Shown: positions 49,403 to 60,342 of the stretch, one piece after another
Numbering within the stretch: the first letter of the stretch is position 1
Layout: every line of letters starts with the position of its first letter
Assembly: GCF_026151205.1 (NCBI RefSeq)
Contig: NC_087079.1
Span: 496,001 to 560,000, forward strand
DNA: 64,000 nt
Direction of reading: 5' to 3'
DNA from: Bolinopsis microptera
Lineage: Eukaryota > Ctenophora > Tentaculata > Lobata > Bolinopsidae
Notes under the pieces: generated by a model
What the model was told of the DNA's origin: nothing
The model's input: only the letters and a program-made list of their open reading frames with translations
The model's database searches: none
Translations under genes and position numbers: made by a program

Positions 49403-52400
49403 ATGGCGGACCGTACGAACTACCAGAATAGACAGTGGATGGGAGGCTGGAATGACCCTCCTCCAACTGTATTAGCAAACCAGGACAAGTATAAAGGGAG
49501 ACAGTCCATCGTGTCTAAACAGGCCCGTCCCGGTGCTAGGTAACCTTACTTTTTACCTTTTAAAGCTTTGTGCGAGTGTTTCTCATATTTTACGTGCTTC
49601 TTATTACGACTAGTAGCACGACTTCAGTTAAAAGAGACTGTTTATTAATATGTATCATGTAGTCCTGAATTCTGAGACCGTTACAATTACTCCATCTCAG
49701 GAGTTACCCTAGTAATCCACTTGTAAGTGGTACTGGAGTTGCGGGTCACCAATTGGCAATGACTCCAGGCGCTGGTGGATATTCTAACCCTCAAGGTGGC
49801 TACAATAGCCCCCAAGCTCAAGGTGGCTACAATAGCCCCCAAGCTCAAGGTGGCTACAATAGCCCCCAAGCTCAAGGTGGCTACAATAACCCTCAGGGAG
49901 GCTACTCAAGTCCACAGGGTGGTTATAATTCTGGTGGTTATAATAACCAAGCGTACGGAGGACAGGGTAAGTTGAGGAATGTTTGGTATTTGCTGACCTA
50001 TACTTGCTATACTTGCTATACTTGCTATACTTGCTATACTTGTTATACTTGCTATACTTGCTATACTTGCTATACTTGCTATACTTGCTATACTTGCTGA
50101 ATCTATCTTTACAAACTAAAAAAGCTAAGCTTTCTTTGGGCTGATCACGGTGCTCACCTCTCCATGCCAAATAGAAGCTAATTTATCGACATGCAGATAA
50201 AGTGCTGAATTTAAGGAGGAGTTAGAAGGATAGGATAGAGAGAGAAAGGCTAAAGCTGCTTCATAGTTAGATGGCAGTTATCGTGGCGAGGTAGCACAGA
50301 AGCATTGACATATCTCCTAAATAAGCAAGATAGTGCATAACTATAAGTTTCTGTAAGTATTGGGCCTGTCTAGCCATTGTCAAACACTTTCTACCCCTAG
50401 TAATGCCTTCCTTGCTCAATAAGAAAACATGAAAAACCTCCGGCTTCCCATGATAATCGTCATCTAACAAACCACGTGATCAGACCACGTGATACAAAAC
50501 ATGACCACCTGGTACCCAGGTGGGGATCATTACCAAACTACACACGGTAACCACGGTAACGCGGGCTCCTGGTCTATAACAGACTATCTTCGTGCGGGAA
50601 TAGACAAGATAGACGTTAATTCTATTAACCAAACTCTTAATAGCTGGACTGAGAAAATAGGTACGACATTGTTCAGTTCTGTGTTTGGTACGACATTGTT
50701 CAGTTCTGTGTTTGGTACGACAAATTTGTTCACTTCTGTGTTTGTAACGACATTGTTCAGTTCTGTATTTGATGACTAAAAGGCACTTTTTATCTGTGTT
50801 TGATGTGCTAAAATTCTACTAAATGATAATTGTCTGCATGTTGTAATAAACCATTATAGTGCACGAATGATTACATTTTTAAATTAATTCTTTTTAGTTT
50901 TCTCTAATTATACTGAAATTTGTATAATAAGATAATAGACTCAATTTAGGGTGATAAAATTAAGAAATGAAAACTCTGGCCCCTTCTGAATTAATCAACC
51001 AATTATTTGTAAGAACTCAGTTTGCATTAAACTCTTTCCTTTTTCAGGTGCCTACACTTACAGCATGCCACAGGCTCAGAACAACGTATCAAAGAATCAG
51101 GACCACTTGTTTTCAGCTAATTCGCCACAGTACAACAGTTACAACAACAACCAGTACGACAACACCCAGTCCAACAACACCCAGTTCAACAACAACCAGT
51201 CCAACAACAACCAGTACAACCAGCAATACAACAGCCAGCAGCCAAGCCAGTATAACCAACAGTACAGCCAACAAGGAGCACAAAATGACCCTCAGTTTGA
51301 GCAACAAGCCCAGCAACAGTACGCTCAACAGATGTACAACCAACAGAAGTACGATTACGATCAGTTCTCCATGTACCGAGGTCCTGAGGATCCAGCTCCC
51401 CCTCCTATTATGAGTCCTTCTGCACAACCTGCTGCACAACCTGCTGCACAACCTGCTGCACAACCTGCTGCACAACCTGCTGCACAACCTGCTGCACAAC
51501 CTGCTGCACAACCTGCTGCACAACCTGCTGCACAACCTGCTGCACAACCTGCTGCACAACCTGCTGCACAACCTGCTGCGCAACCTGCTGCGCAACCTGC
51601 TGCACAACCTGCTGCTCCAGCACCGGAAATAGTTCAACAGCAACACTACCAACCCCAGCCAGTTGTTGAGCCGGTTCAGACCAGTGAGCCAGTGGCAATG
51701 CCAGTACCGGCAGTAGAGCAGAGCCAGGATTATTATCAGCAGTACTACAACTACGCGGCTCAACCTGACCAGCCCAGTTTCCAGGCTGATTATGGAGCGG
51801 TTCCAAGTATACCAACTGCTCAGCCAACACCAATACAAGACCAGGGTGGTCTCTACCAATCTTGGCAACCACATGAGTTTAATACTCAGCCTCAGCTCTC
51901 AACAGAGTTCATGGCCCAACATATTCCTGCTGAAACTCTAGTTCAACCTGTGGAGCCCTTCCAAAAATCTTCAGAACTATTACAGGATCCTGTTGAAGCT
52001 TGTCCACAACCAGTTGAACCAACACCACAACCAGTTGAACCAACACCACATCCAGTTGAATCAACACCACAACCAGTTGAATCTATCCCTGCTGAAGCGA
52101 TCCCTGAAACTGTTGAAATTGCTGACCCTCAGCAGGTTTCTGAGGATGTGTCCTCAATAACACCAGAGGAGAGTGCACCAGAAGCACCTGTCCAGACGAG
52201 TTTACCAGAACCTGCTACACCAGCACCAGAAGAGGAGCCAGTGGTTACGGTCCAACCTGAAACAGTACCTGATGTTGTAGATACCGAGCAAGTTGTATTG
52301 GAACAGGTTGAACCTGCAGTGGAGCCAGCTCAGGAGAGTGTAGTGACTCAGCCTGTTGATCCTGCTGACTTCTTCAGCTCATTCCCCTCTCAAATAAGTG

Positions 52401-53155
52401 AGCAACCTGTTGTGGAACCTGTTGTGGAACCTGTTGTGGAACCTGAAGTTACTGCACCTCCTATCCCACCTCAGCCAATAAGTGAACCTGTTTCTCAACC
52501 CAGTGCATTTGCGCCTCCTCCACTTACCTCATTCTCTGCTTTTGCTCCACCAACTGGTGGACCACCACCATTCAGTGGATCCTCTCCTTTTGGTGGACCT
52601 CAATCGCTAAGTGGACGTCCTCCTCTCGGTGGTCCTCCTCCTCTCGGTGGTCCTCCACCATCAGCTTTTGGCCCTCCACCTGTGCTATCTGGACCTCCTA
52701 ATACTGCTAATATGTTTGCTCCGATATCTAGTGATACAGGTGCCAACCCATTCCGCTCTTCGCCCGGCCCGAGATCCTCCCCTGGAGCTAGAGCATCCCC
52801 TGGAGCTAGAGCATCCCCTGGAGCTAGAGCATCCCCTGGAGCTAGAGCATCCCCTGGAGCTAGAGCATCCCCTGGAGCTAGAGCATCCCCTGGTTCAAAT
52901 GGTTCACCTGTTCCTCCTCCCTTCCTTCCTACTAGTATTGCTGCGTCTGAAGGCCCAGTATCTGAACTACCCAACTCACCCCCCATATTACCTGTGGAGA
53001 GTTTCGGAGGGGTCAGTATATTTAAACCAGCTCCAGTTGAATTGGAACCATCTGAACCGGCAAGTGCTGGGTGGGACAATAACTTCGACACTTGGGACGA
53101 AGATCTTGATAATGGTGATACCCTTAATAAAGATTTCGAGGACATTCAATTGTAG
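49403..53155 (+). CDS. Q/N/P-rich low-complexity protein with N-terminal GWNDPP motif
   Basis: Four coding exons: 49403-49539, 49701-49966, 50520-50660 and 51048-53155. The GT-AG phases sum to 2652 nt, giving 883 residues. In order, the protein has GGWNDPPPT at residues 14-22; three GGYNSPQAQ repeats (exon 2); a short region, SWSITDYLRAGIDKI, that looks like an amphipathic helix (exon 3); N/Q/Y-rich sequence; about 16 AQPA repeats; a P/E/V-rich part with PTPQPVE repeats; GGPPP runs; about six SPGARA repeats; and an acidic end, GWDNNFDTWDEDL. No globular domain is recognised. GWNDPP also occurs in the proline-rich part of SEC31 and in SRA1, so a link to COPII coat assembly is possible, which is inference. 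A splice acceptor 5 nt before the ATG implies a 5'UTR intron. Confidence 0.8.
49796..49876 (+). repeat. 27-bp in-frame coding repeat (GGYNSPQAQ x 3)
   Basis: Three exact or near-exact copies within exon 2 of the Q/N/P-rich gene, keeping frame. Confidence 0.9.
49999..50098 (+). repeat. 9-bp intronic repeat (TATACTTGC, about 11 copies)
   Basis: Lies 32 bp after the exon 2 donor of the Q/N/P-rich gene, inside intron 2. Confidence 0.93.
50661..50779 (+). repeat. 27-bp repeat copying the exon 3 splice donor
   Basis: GTACGACATTGTTCAGTTCT plus GTGTTTG repeats twice exactly and then twice with changes. Each copy starts with GTACGAC or GTAACGAC, the same bases that form the exon 3 donor at 50661. 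The frame stays open through the copies (GTTLFSSVF repeats) to a stop at 50777-50779. Confidence 0.85.
51421..51612 (+). repeat. 12-bp in-frame coding repeat (AQPA, about 16 copies)
   Basis: Unit GCACAACCTGCT in exon 4. Two copies have GCG for GCA. It creates a long reverse-strand frame that I treat as a shadow. Confidence 0.95.
52784..52891 (+). repeat. 18-bp in-frame coding repeat (SPGARA, about 6 copies)
   Basis: Unit CCTGGAGCTAGAGCATCC in exon 4 of the Q/N/P-rich gene, nearly identical between copies. Confidence 0.93.
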
Positions 53156-54061
53156 ATAAATGTAGTGGGCACAAACTGTGCTTTTTGAAATTTATTCTGG
53201 TCGATTTCAATCGAATTTTGTGGATCAAAATGCATGCGAAAGAAATTTAAGAGTGCTGGTAACGTAACTTACACGTGATTTACACAGCACCTATGTTATT
53301 TTTGAGATGCCAATGAATTATGTTTCGGGAAAATTGGCGAAATTGTAAAGTTTCTCGAAAGAGTTCGATATTATGTAAATACTTATTCAAATCGCTTCGA
53401 CAAAATTTTGAATCATTTAGCTTATAATTTCATGATTTGACTCATAATATTGAATGACAGCTGTTGTTTAAACTTGATGGTTTTAGATCTAGGATGATAT
53501 TCCAGTGGCATTTTGCAGGGATTACAATTTGTCGATTATTGGGTCAGTGAACCTTGACTGAATTCAGTATATTTTAGATCTACAACTTTTTCTTAGAATT
53601 GGTGTGTCATTGTTTGTCTCTCTATGACCCAAGCCAAGTTGCTGTCACGAATTCGTGCCAATCCTAAGTCCACTTTTTGACTGTTGCTGTAATAATAAAT
53701 AGGATCAAGAACTGAACCCGCTTGCCACGTAGAGATTTTCACCCGTGAAATTGTACATATTCGTAAGGCGCAATGTGTCTCAATAGAAAAAAGTTTTCAT
53801 TTCTTGCGCAAGATCTGTGCGCGGCATAATCGACCACAATGACGCGCGCATACGTACCTGACTAGTTATTTTCATAATATGCAATAGCAACGTACCGAAC
53901 TTCTCTTCATATCCTAACAATCTCTAGTCTATATAGGTAAATGTAAAAACACATCGTAAGCAATAAATTGCGACTAAAACTTTTTATTCAGTAATTATAC
54001 AATGTAACGTTTTGAAGTACAGATAACAGAAGACGACCAAAATGTCATTATTCATTATTGT
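53156..54061. other. 3' flank of the Q/N/P-rich gene
   Basis: AT-rich. AATAATAAATAGG near 53691-53703 contains AATAAA, a possible polyadenylation signal about 540 bp after the stop. No further gene recognised. Confidence 0.4.
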
Positions 54062-54064
54062 TGT

Positions 54065-54213
54065 ATTTTACCAAAACCCATAATCATGGGTAGAGTGGAC
54101 CGCTGTCAGTGTCTCTCTTTCCCAAACAAAAGGAAATGATATAACTTTGATTGACCGTTCTCAAATGCAAAATGATACCGAGAATGAAATCGGTCGCTCG
54201 GTTTTGGTAAAAT
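54065..54213. mobile_element. Small inverted-repeat element candidate
   Basis: A perfect 14-bp inverted pair, ATTTTACCAAAACC and GGTTTTGGTAAAAT, bounds 149 bp. No clear target duplication is present, so this is a tentative MITE. Confidence 0.4.
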
Positions 54214-54329
54214 ATCATCTCTTTGATTATAATGTCAGGGTACTTTATAAAGTCGAAATATAAACTGATATCTTCGTTAATAAGGAGGAAGTTTCAACGA
54301 TTTCGAAATTTTTCGGCTGTTCAGAACGT

Positions 54330-54530
54330 CGATTTCTGCGATTCTAATTAGACAGGATTACCCTAGGATTTATCCTAGCGCGTCCGAGATATCTCGGATT
54401 TTATCAATCCTAACGCCGATCCAGTCCCCCCAGGATACCTCCGATGAATTCCTATCGCCGAGCGGCGATAGGATGTGTAAGTTCCGAGAGGCGATAGGAT
54501 TTGCTATCGGACCCGATAGGAAATTAAAAA
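54330..54530. repeat. Cluster of short perfect palindromes
   Basis: It includes TCCGAGATATCTCGGA (54383-54398) and CCTATCGCCGAGCGGCGATAGG (54451-54472), followed by further GGCGATAGGA and CGATAGGA motifs. It is probably a GC-rich dispersed repeat. Confidence 0.5.
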
Positions 54531-54648
54531 CCTATGTGACATTGCGCATTGTTAACACGAAACAAAACCGCGCAAAATATGAAGTGGTACGTCTACAACC
54601 AAACCACAAATCGACGTGACGGCGACACGTTTTGGAATCAACATCGAG

Positions 54649-54896
54649 AATACATCTAATGATGCTACTATCAATATCATATTATGTAAATGTTCAGGGC
54701 CCTTCTGTAAAAACATTAAGAATACATCTAATGATGCTACTATCAATATCATATTATGTAAATGTTCAGGGCCCTTCTGTAAAAACATTAAGAATACATC
54801 TAATGATGCTACTATCAATATCATATTATGTAAATGTTCAGGGCCCTTCTGTAAAAACATTAAGAATACATCTAATGATGCTACTATCAATATCAT
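54649..54896 (+). repeat. 72-bp minisatellite, left part (about 3.4 units)
   Basis: The unit contains AATACATCTAATGATGCTAC, then GTTCAGGGCCCTTCTG. It stops at TATCAATATCAT (54896), and the same unit resumes at ATTATGTAAATG (60813). Since 72 is divisible by 3, a frame stays open through it into LINE ORF1. Confidence 0.95.
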
Positions 54897-54921
54897 CTTA
54901 CTATATATAAAGCGAGACGAT

Positions 54922-56765
54922 ATGCTGAGTGATAGCTCAGATGGTATCAGCTCGCAAGAAGATAGCGCAGATGAATGGGAAACACCAGCAGAAAACTCAA
55001 ACCCAGACGTAAAACTGAAAGAGCTCGAAAAGAAAACAAAGGCACCCATTACTTCTAAAAACAAGCGCGCAAGAAAGAAAAAGGAAACATCTAAAGTTGG
55101 TACATCTACAGGATCTAATCAAACTGATACTTTGGTGAACTGCGACTCTTGTAGTCTTGTAAGTCCATAACAGAAGGCCCTCTGAAGGTGCTCCAGGAAT
55201 GCCTAATTCGACTACAAGATGACATATGTAAGCAAAATGCAATCATCGAAAATCTTGCGATCCAAACCAGAACCATGCAGGAGCAACACCCCAACCCAAA
55301 AACTCCCCCGCCAAACAAGAGATTAGAAGCAAACAACAAACTAATATTCGAAACTCTCAATACCCAGCAAACTTGTTTGGACACAATTACAGACTCTCTC
55401 AGTAAAATGAAAAAAGATTACACTAAAACGAAGAACAAAATCGACGCCCTAGAGCCGAATGTGCAGAAAACGAAAAAGAGTATAACTACTGACCTGATGA
55501 ATCCCACAACCAAGGTCAATAATAATGCAACATCTTCTCCGCAAGTTGCTAAACGAGAATGCATACCTGAGTATGCAGAAACCTCACAGCGTCAACAAAC
55601 AATGATACTTTGTGTACTAGCAGCGTTGTGGCGTGACAACCAGGAACTGAAATCCTCCTTAAAAGAAATGAGAGGAATGTCCACCAAAGACAAATCTTTC
55701 GATCAAGCTAAAAGCAAAGCTGGAATAGAAAAGGAAAAGTCCTCAAACAACAATGGGGCTCAAAAAACCAGAGGCACTAATGAATTGAGTAACATGAAGC
55801 ACCACAACACAGAGTTGTCTTCATTCAGTTCAACGACCAAGGAACCACAAAAGGATGCTTGTGCTATGACGGAAAACTCAGGAATCTTCAGAATCGCGGA
55901 AAAGGACCTCCCTCAAACTACCAACACATCAGAGAAAATAATCCTGAACAGCACAAAAACTAAGGAAAACGAAAAGAATGACGCCCCACCTGATGACTCG
56001 ACAGATTGGAATATGTCAACAAACTCTGATTCGAGAAAACATCTACTTCCCAATCCTAAGACAAACCAGCTGAGGAAAACAAACATCCTAACCAACTGCA
56101 AAGCTAATCTTCCTTTTACTGGACCAAAGAGTAGTCAAAGCAAAAAGTTCAATACACACAAATGTCTCATTGTGCATGATGCTTACTTCGACAAATTCGA
56201 GCAGGACAAATTCTCACGAGTCTTTGACATCAGCCGTCTAAAAGAAAAATCTGCTGAATCTACCATCAAGAACGGAAATCTGATTTCACGGATCAAGGCA
56301 GTCAAACCAGAAACTGTAGTTATTCACGTTGGTTTCGGTGACGTGCTGTGCAATACAGAAGGCAACACCATAACAAATAACTTTAAAAAGATTATTTACA
56401 ATGTTTTAGAGAATACCTCAACCAAACTATGTGTTTCGCTTATGATACCAGTACCAGGATACCCTGAAACCAATAGTAGACTACGGCAGATCAACAACAC
56501 CTTAAGGGAATCTATATCCTGCGAAAGAACCTCTCACAAGTACAAGGATCGCCTATTTACAACCAACAACGACTCTCTAGGAGGATACATAGAAAGAAAA
56601 AGCAATGACAATGGAAAAGCAAGTATCCAACTTAGTGAACGTGGACAATCTAGGCTTTGGCTACGAGTACGTCTCAGAGACAGTCTGCAGCGCTGTGTAG
56701 GAATCCAAACACCATCAAAACAAACAAACAACAGAACCCTACGGAACGATTCACTACATGAATAA
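54922..56765 (+). pseudogene. LINE ORF1, degenerate SGNH-hydrolase-like, one frameshift
   Basis: The first part (54922-55169) encodes a charged segment starting MLSDSSDGISS. Translation then needs a shift of frame between about 55155 and 55170 to enter the 525-codon frame (55188-56765; its first codon in the track is GTG, so the true start is probably the upstream ATG). The middle is low-complexity, K/N/S/T-rich, with a likely coiled-coil near the start. The last 200 residues resemble the esterase domain of CR1/L2-type ORF1: CLIVHDAYFDKF, then VVIHVGFGD, then SIQLSERGQSRLW. Where active SGNH enzymes have GDS, GxND and DxxH, this has HDA, GFGD and a Q in place of H, so it should be inactive. 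ORF1 proteins bind RNA and assist retrotransposition. Confidence 0.75.
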
Positions 56766-59700
56766 CGATCACAAGAAAAGGCATAGTGAGGTAGAATATA
56801 AAAACTGTGATTTGTCGATCCTCTCCTGGAATATTCACGACATTAATCACCAAACCCTTGGGAAGAAAACGGATCAAAATGAATTTACCAGAATTCTAAC
56901 CAGCGGTTTAATTTTCTGCCTCCAAGAAACAAAAGGGAATGTCGAGCTTCCCCAGTATAAATGTTTTAACAAACTAAGGTCTGACTCACGATCAGGTGGT
57001 CTCTGTATCGGTGTTCACAGATCTATTAGTGAATTTGTAAGGCCTATTATGTGTGAATCACAAGACATCTTGGCTGTAAATATCTCAACTACAGCTACTG
57101 GGCTCAGCAAGGACCTAATGCTTATAAATGTGTATGACTCTCCTCCCAACTCATCTTACAAATTAAAAAAGCTCGCCTTGGGCTCGGATGTAGACACAAT
57201 GGGGCATACTCTTGAATTCATTGCGTCACTTAAGACCAAAGCGATACTTCTAGTTGGGGACTTCAACGCAAGAACAGGTAACCTTAACGCAGATGAAGCG
57301 GTTCAACCCTGCAATGAGGAATTCACAACAGGTCAAATCGAGTCCTACCCTTCTTACCACAAACAACGAGCAAGCAGGGACCCCGTCATCAATGACCGGG
57401 GTAAAAAATTTCTAGACTTAATTCAGAGCTGTAATATGTCTATCCTAAATGGATCCACTCTAGGTGACATATTTGGCGAATCGACGTCACACCAATACAA
57501 TGGAACTAGTATTGTGGACTATATGGCATTATCAAACGACACACGACATGTCATCAAACATTTCAAAGTCCTTGAGCTCTCCGACCTATCAGACCATCGG
57601 CCGCTGCTGTGCTCTTTGAAATCAACTCAGAAAATAATAGACTCAGAATCAGCTCTCAACCTTTACGATGATGTACAAGAAAAGGTGCAGTGGAATGGTG
57701 AGCAATCAGCAGAAGAATACAAAGCAAGGCTCCTTAAGCTAAGTACGCTTAAAACTATCTCTGACCTTGTTGACGAAGTATGTCACTCTGAAGAAGACGT
57801 CCACAGACTTAACCTTAGATTAACCAGACTCCTTGTGGACATCAACAAAGATGTAGAGGGTCCCCGAAAAAATCATATCACCAAGAAACGCAAGCCAAGA
57901 ATTCAGGCCAAAAATCGCTGGTTCGATGCAAAATGCATTATACTAAAACGAGAAGTCAACAAGCTTGCCAGAAAATATGGAAAACAGCCTAGAAACGATG
58001 TTATACGCATTGAGTACTACGCTAAGAAAAAGGAATACAAGCGTCTCATCAAGCATAAAAAATACCTGTTCTACAAAGAAATAAATGAAGACATCTTGCA
58101 AGACGGGCATATCTCATGGAAGGACTTCAATAAACTTAAAGATGCCAATAAAGAAAAGTCCGTACTTGACCTCTTCGATATAGAGAACTTTTATAAATTC
58201 TTTAAAGATCTGTACAAGACCAAAACAGTACCTAAAGAATTGGTGAAACTGAATGATGAAAGTGAAATCATCATCGACACTGAAATCCTTAACAGAGATA
58301 TCGACCAGGAAGAAATGAAGAAAGGCATCAAATGCTTACAAAATGGAAAGGCAGCGGGTATCGACTTAATTCTTAATGAGTTCCTCAAAACATCGACGGA
58401 CGAAGTTGTGAAACTCATTCAAAAACTCTTTAATGAATGTCTTAAGTTTGGTGTATACCCTTGGAACACCACTATCGTTACCCCTCTCCACAAAAAAGGT
58501 TGTCCACATGACCCGGATAACTATCGAGCAATCGCCGTGGGCAGCAATTTGGGCAAGTTATTTTCAAATATTTTGCTCAGTCGACTTCTCGAATTCAGAG
58601 CTGTACATTGCCCCGAATCACAGAACCAGAGAGGATTTTGCAAGGGGGCCCAAACCTCTGATCATATTTTCACACTTAACACCTGTATTGAAAAATATGT
58701 AAAAGTCCAACGGAAAAGAATCTACAGCTGTTTTGTAGACTTTCAGAAAGCGTTCGACACGGTATCAAGAGAAGCACTATTGTACAAACTAAATAAGCTT
58801 GGCATGCAGGGGCGGTTTTTTGACTGCCTCCAATACATGTACAGAAACTCAAAAGCAAGGCTTAAAATGGTTAAAAAGCTCTCAGCTTGTTTTGACGTTA
58901 ATGCAGGAACGGAACAGGGCCACCCCTTGAGCCCAGAACTCTTCAAATGCTATATCTACGAACTCTCCCTCCAGATTAACGCCCTACCCGGAGTGGAAAG
59001 TCCCCAACTCAACAACCAACAGATTACTCACCTGCTTTGGGCGGACGATCTGGTCCTGCTAGCCCTTAACAAGGTCAGTCTTCAGCTAATGATTGACCAA
59101 CTCCACATATTTTGCAATAACTGGGGATTGATTGTTAACATTAAGAAAACTGCGGTCATCATCTTCAATCCCTCAGGAAGGCAGTTACTCGAGAGTAAAA
59201 CATTTACCTACGGCAGAAGTATTGTAATCCCCTCGGTCAAAAGCTACTGCTACCTAGGTACTCATTTCACAATATGTGGCAGTATGAAGCTTAACCAAGA
59301 GCAGCTCAGGATCAAAGGACTTCGAGCATACTTCTCCCTGAAAAAGACGGTTGATCTCTCCTCAATTTCTAAAGAGGCTGTGTTCAAACTCTTCGATGCC
59401 CTTATACTTCCTGTCGTCTCATACGGTAGTCAGGTGTGGCTCCCCTATACCAACATTCTCAGCAACATCTGCCAGAAGAAAACACAGTCTGACAAAGACA
59501 CACTCAGTCAATTAGCGAATGACAGCATCGAGCGCCTGCATCTCTCGCTGCTAAAATGGACGACTGGGGTCAACAAGAGAACTTCAAATATCCCGATATG
59601 GGGAGACACAGGAAGATATCCCCTTGGAATACAATTGAGTAAGCTCTTTCTTGACTTCCACAACAGACTCGTCCTCCTTGACAGAAAAAACTCACCACAG

Positions 59701-60342
59701 ATTGTTCGCCATGCTTTTGTAGAGCAAAGAAACCTAGAACTGACCTGGTTCCGAACATCAAGAGCGCTGACCGACGCATTTGACCCAGGAGCAATTAAAC
59801 GAACAATTGTCTCGAAGAATGCTCCCATGCCGAACAGCCAACTCGTTCGGAGTAGAATGAGAAATTGGTTCCAAGAAAAGTGGGAAAAAGCTCGACTTGA
59901 AAACAAAAAGCTTACATTCTACAACGAAGTCAAAAGCAGCTTTGGATTAGAACCATACCTGTCTCTACCCAATCACAAGAAAACCCGATGTACTACATGG
60001 CTGAGGACAAGCTCCCACAAACTTAATATCGAGACGGGGCGATATGGCTGGAAAAACTCAAGCATCTTCTACAGAGCTTGCCACTTCTGCTGCAGCTCAG
60101 ACAGAATCACCATAGACCTCCTGAACGAGCTCCCGTTTAGTGACATCATTAAAGAAGACGAAGTCCATTTGCTTAAAGAATGTCCTGTCTACAAGGAGAT
60201 CAGACAAAGAAACAGCACAGACCTTCACAACATACTCACAAATAGTCAATTCAGTAAATTATTTAATGAAGATTACATTTTGGAGACCAGAAATTTTGTT
60301 TATAATCTATTTCGTGAAAGATTTCCTAAAAGTAAGCTATGA
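56758..60342 (+). CDS. LINE ORF2: AP endonuclease plus reverse transcriptase
   Basis: 1194 residues, uninterrupted. N-terminal apurinic-type endonuclease: LSWNIHD (about 22), CLQETKG, LVGDFNART (about 165) and LSDHRPLL (about 278), the usual metal and catalytic residues. Reverse transcriptase: GKAAGIDLILNEFLK, RGFCKGAQTSDH, FVDFQKAFDTV (about 658), GTEQGHPLSPELF and LLWADDLVLLAL (about 760), with the catalytic aspartates present and W in place of the usual Y/F before ADD. The C-terminus has a cysteine/histidine cluster (CHFCCSS about 1107, then HLLKEC), possibly a zinc-binding knuckle. ORF2 nicks target DNA and copies element RNA from the nick. Its ATG overlaps the ORF1 stop as ATGAATAA. The frame looks capable of encoding an active enzyme. 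Confidence 0.95.
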   Translation: MNNDHKKRHSEVEYKNCDLSILSWNIHDINHQTLGKKTDQNEFTRILTSGLIFCLQETKGNVELPQYKCFNKLRSDSRSGGLCIGVHRSISEFVRPIMCESQDILAVNISTTATGLSKDLMLINVYDSPPNSSYKLKKLALGSDVDTMGHTLEFIASLKTKAILLVGDFNARTGNLNADEAVQPCNEEFTTGQIESYPSYHKQRASRDPVINDRGKKFLDLIQSCNMSILNGSTLGDIFGESTSHQYNGTSIVDYMALSNDTRHVIKHFKVLELSDLSDHRPLLCSLKSTQKIIDSESALNLYDDVQEKVQWNGEQSAEEYKARLLKLSTLKTISDLVDEVCHSEEDVHRLNLRLTRLLVDINKDVEGPRKNHITKKRKPRIQAKNRWFDAKCIILKREVNKLARKYGKQPRNDVIRIEYYAKKKEYKRLIKHKKYLFYKEINEDILQDGHISWKDFNKLKDANKEKSVLDLFDIENFYKFFKDLYKTKTVPKELVKLNDESEIIIDTEILNRDIDQEEMKKGIKCLQNGKAAGIDLILNEFLKTSTDEVVKLIQKLFNECLKFGVYPWNTTIVTPLHKKGCPHDPDNYRAIAVGSNLGKLFSNILLSRLLEFRAVHCPESQNQRGFCKGAQTSDHIFTLNTCIEKYVKVQRKRIYSCFVDFQKAFDTVSREALLYKLNKLGMQGRFFDCLQYMYRNSKARLKMVKKLSACFDVNAGTEQGHPLSPELFKCYIYELSLQINALPGVESPQLNNQQITHLLWADDLVLLALNKVSLQLMIDQLHIFCNNWGLIVNIKKTAVIIFNPSGRQLLESKTFTYGRSIVIPSVKSYCYLGTHFTICGSMKLNQEQLRIKGLRAYFSLKKTVDLSSISKEAVFKLFDALILPVVSYGSQVWLPYTNILSNICQKKTQSDKDTLSQLANDSIERLHLSLLKWTTGVNKRTSNIPIWGDTGRYPLGIQLSKLFLDFHNRLVLLDRKNSPQIVRHAFVEQRNLELTWFRTSRALTDAFDPGAIKRTIVSKNAPMPNSQLVRSRMRNWFQEKWEKARLENKKLTFYNEVKSSFGLEPYLSLPNHKKTRCTTWLRTSSHKLNIETGRYGWKNSSIFYRACHFCCSSDRITIDLLNELPFSDIIKEDEVHLLKECPVYKEIRQRNSTDLHNILTNSQFSKLFNEDYILETRNFVYNLFRERFPKSKL

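Noticed and set aside
51113-51874. Reverse-strand frames of 253 and 154 codons (CSRL and QQVV repeats).
   Set aside because: Shadows of the AQPA coding repeat and Q/N-rich exon on the forward strand.
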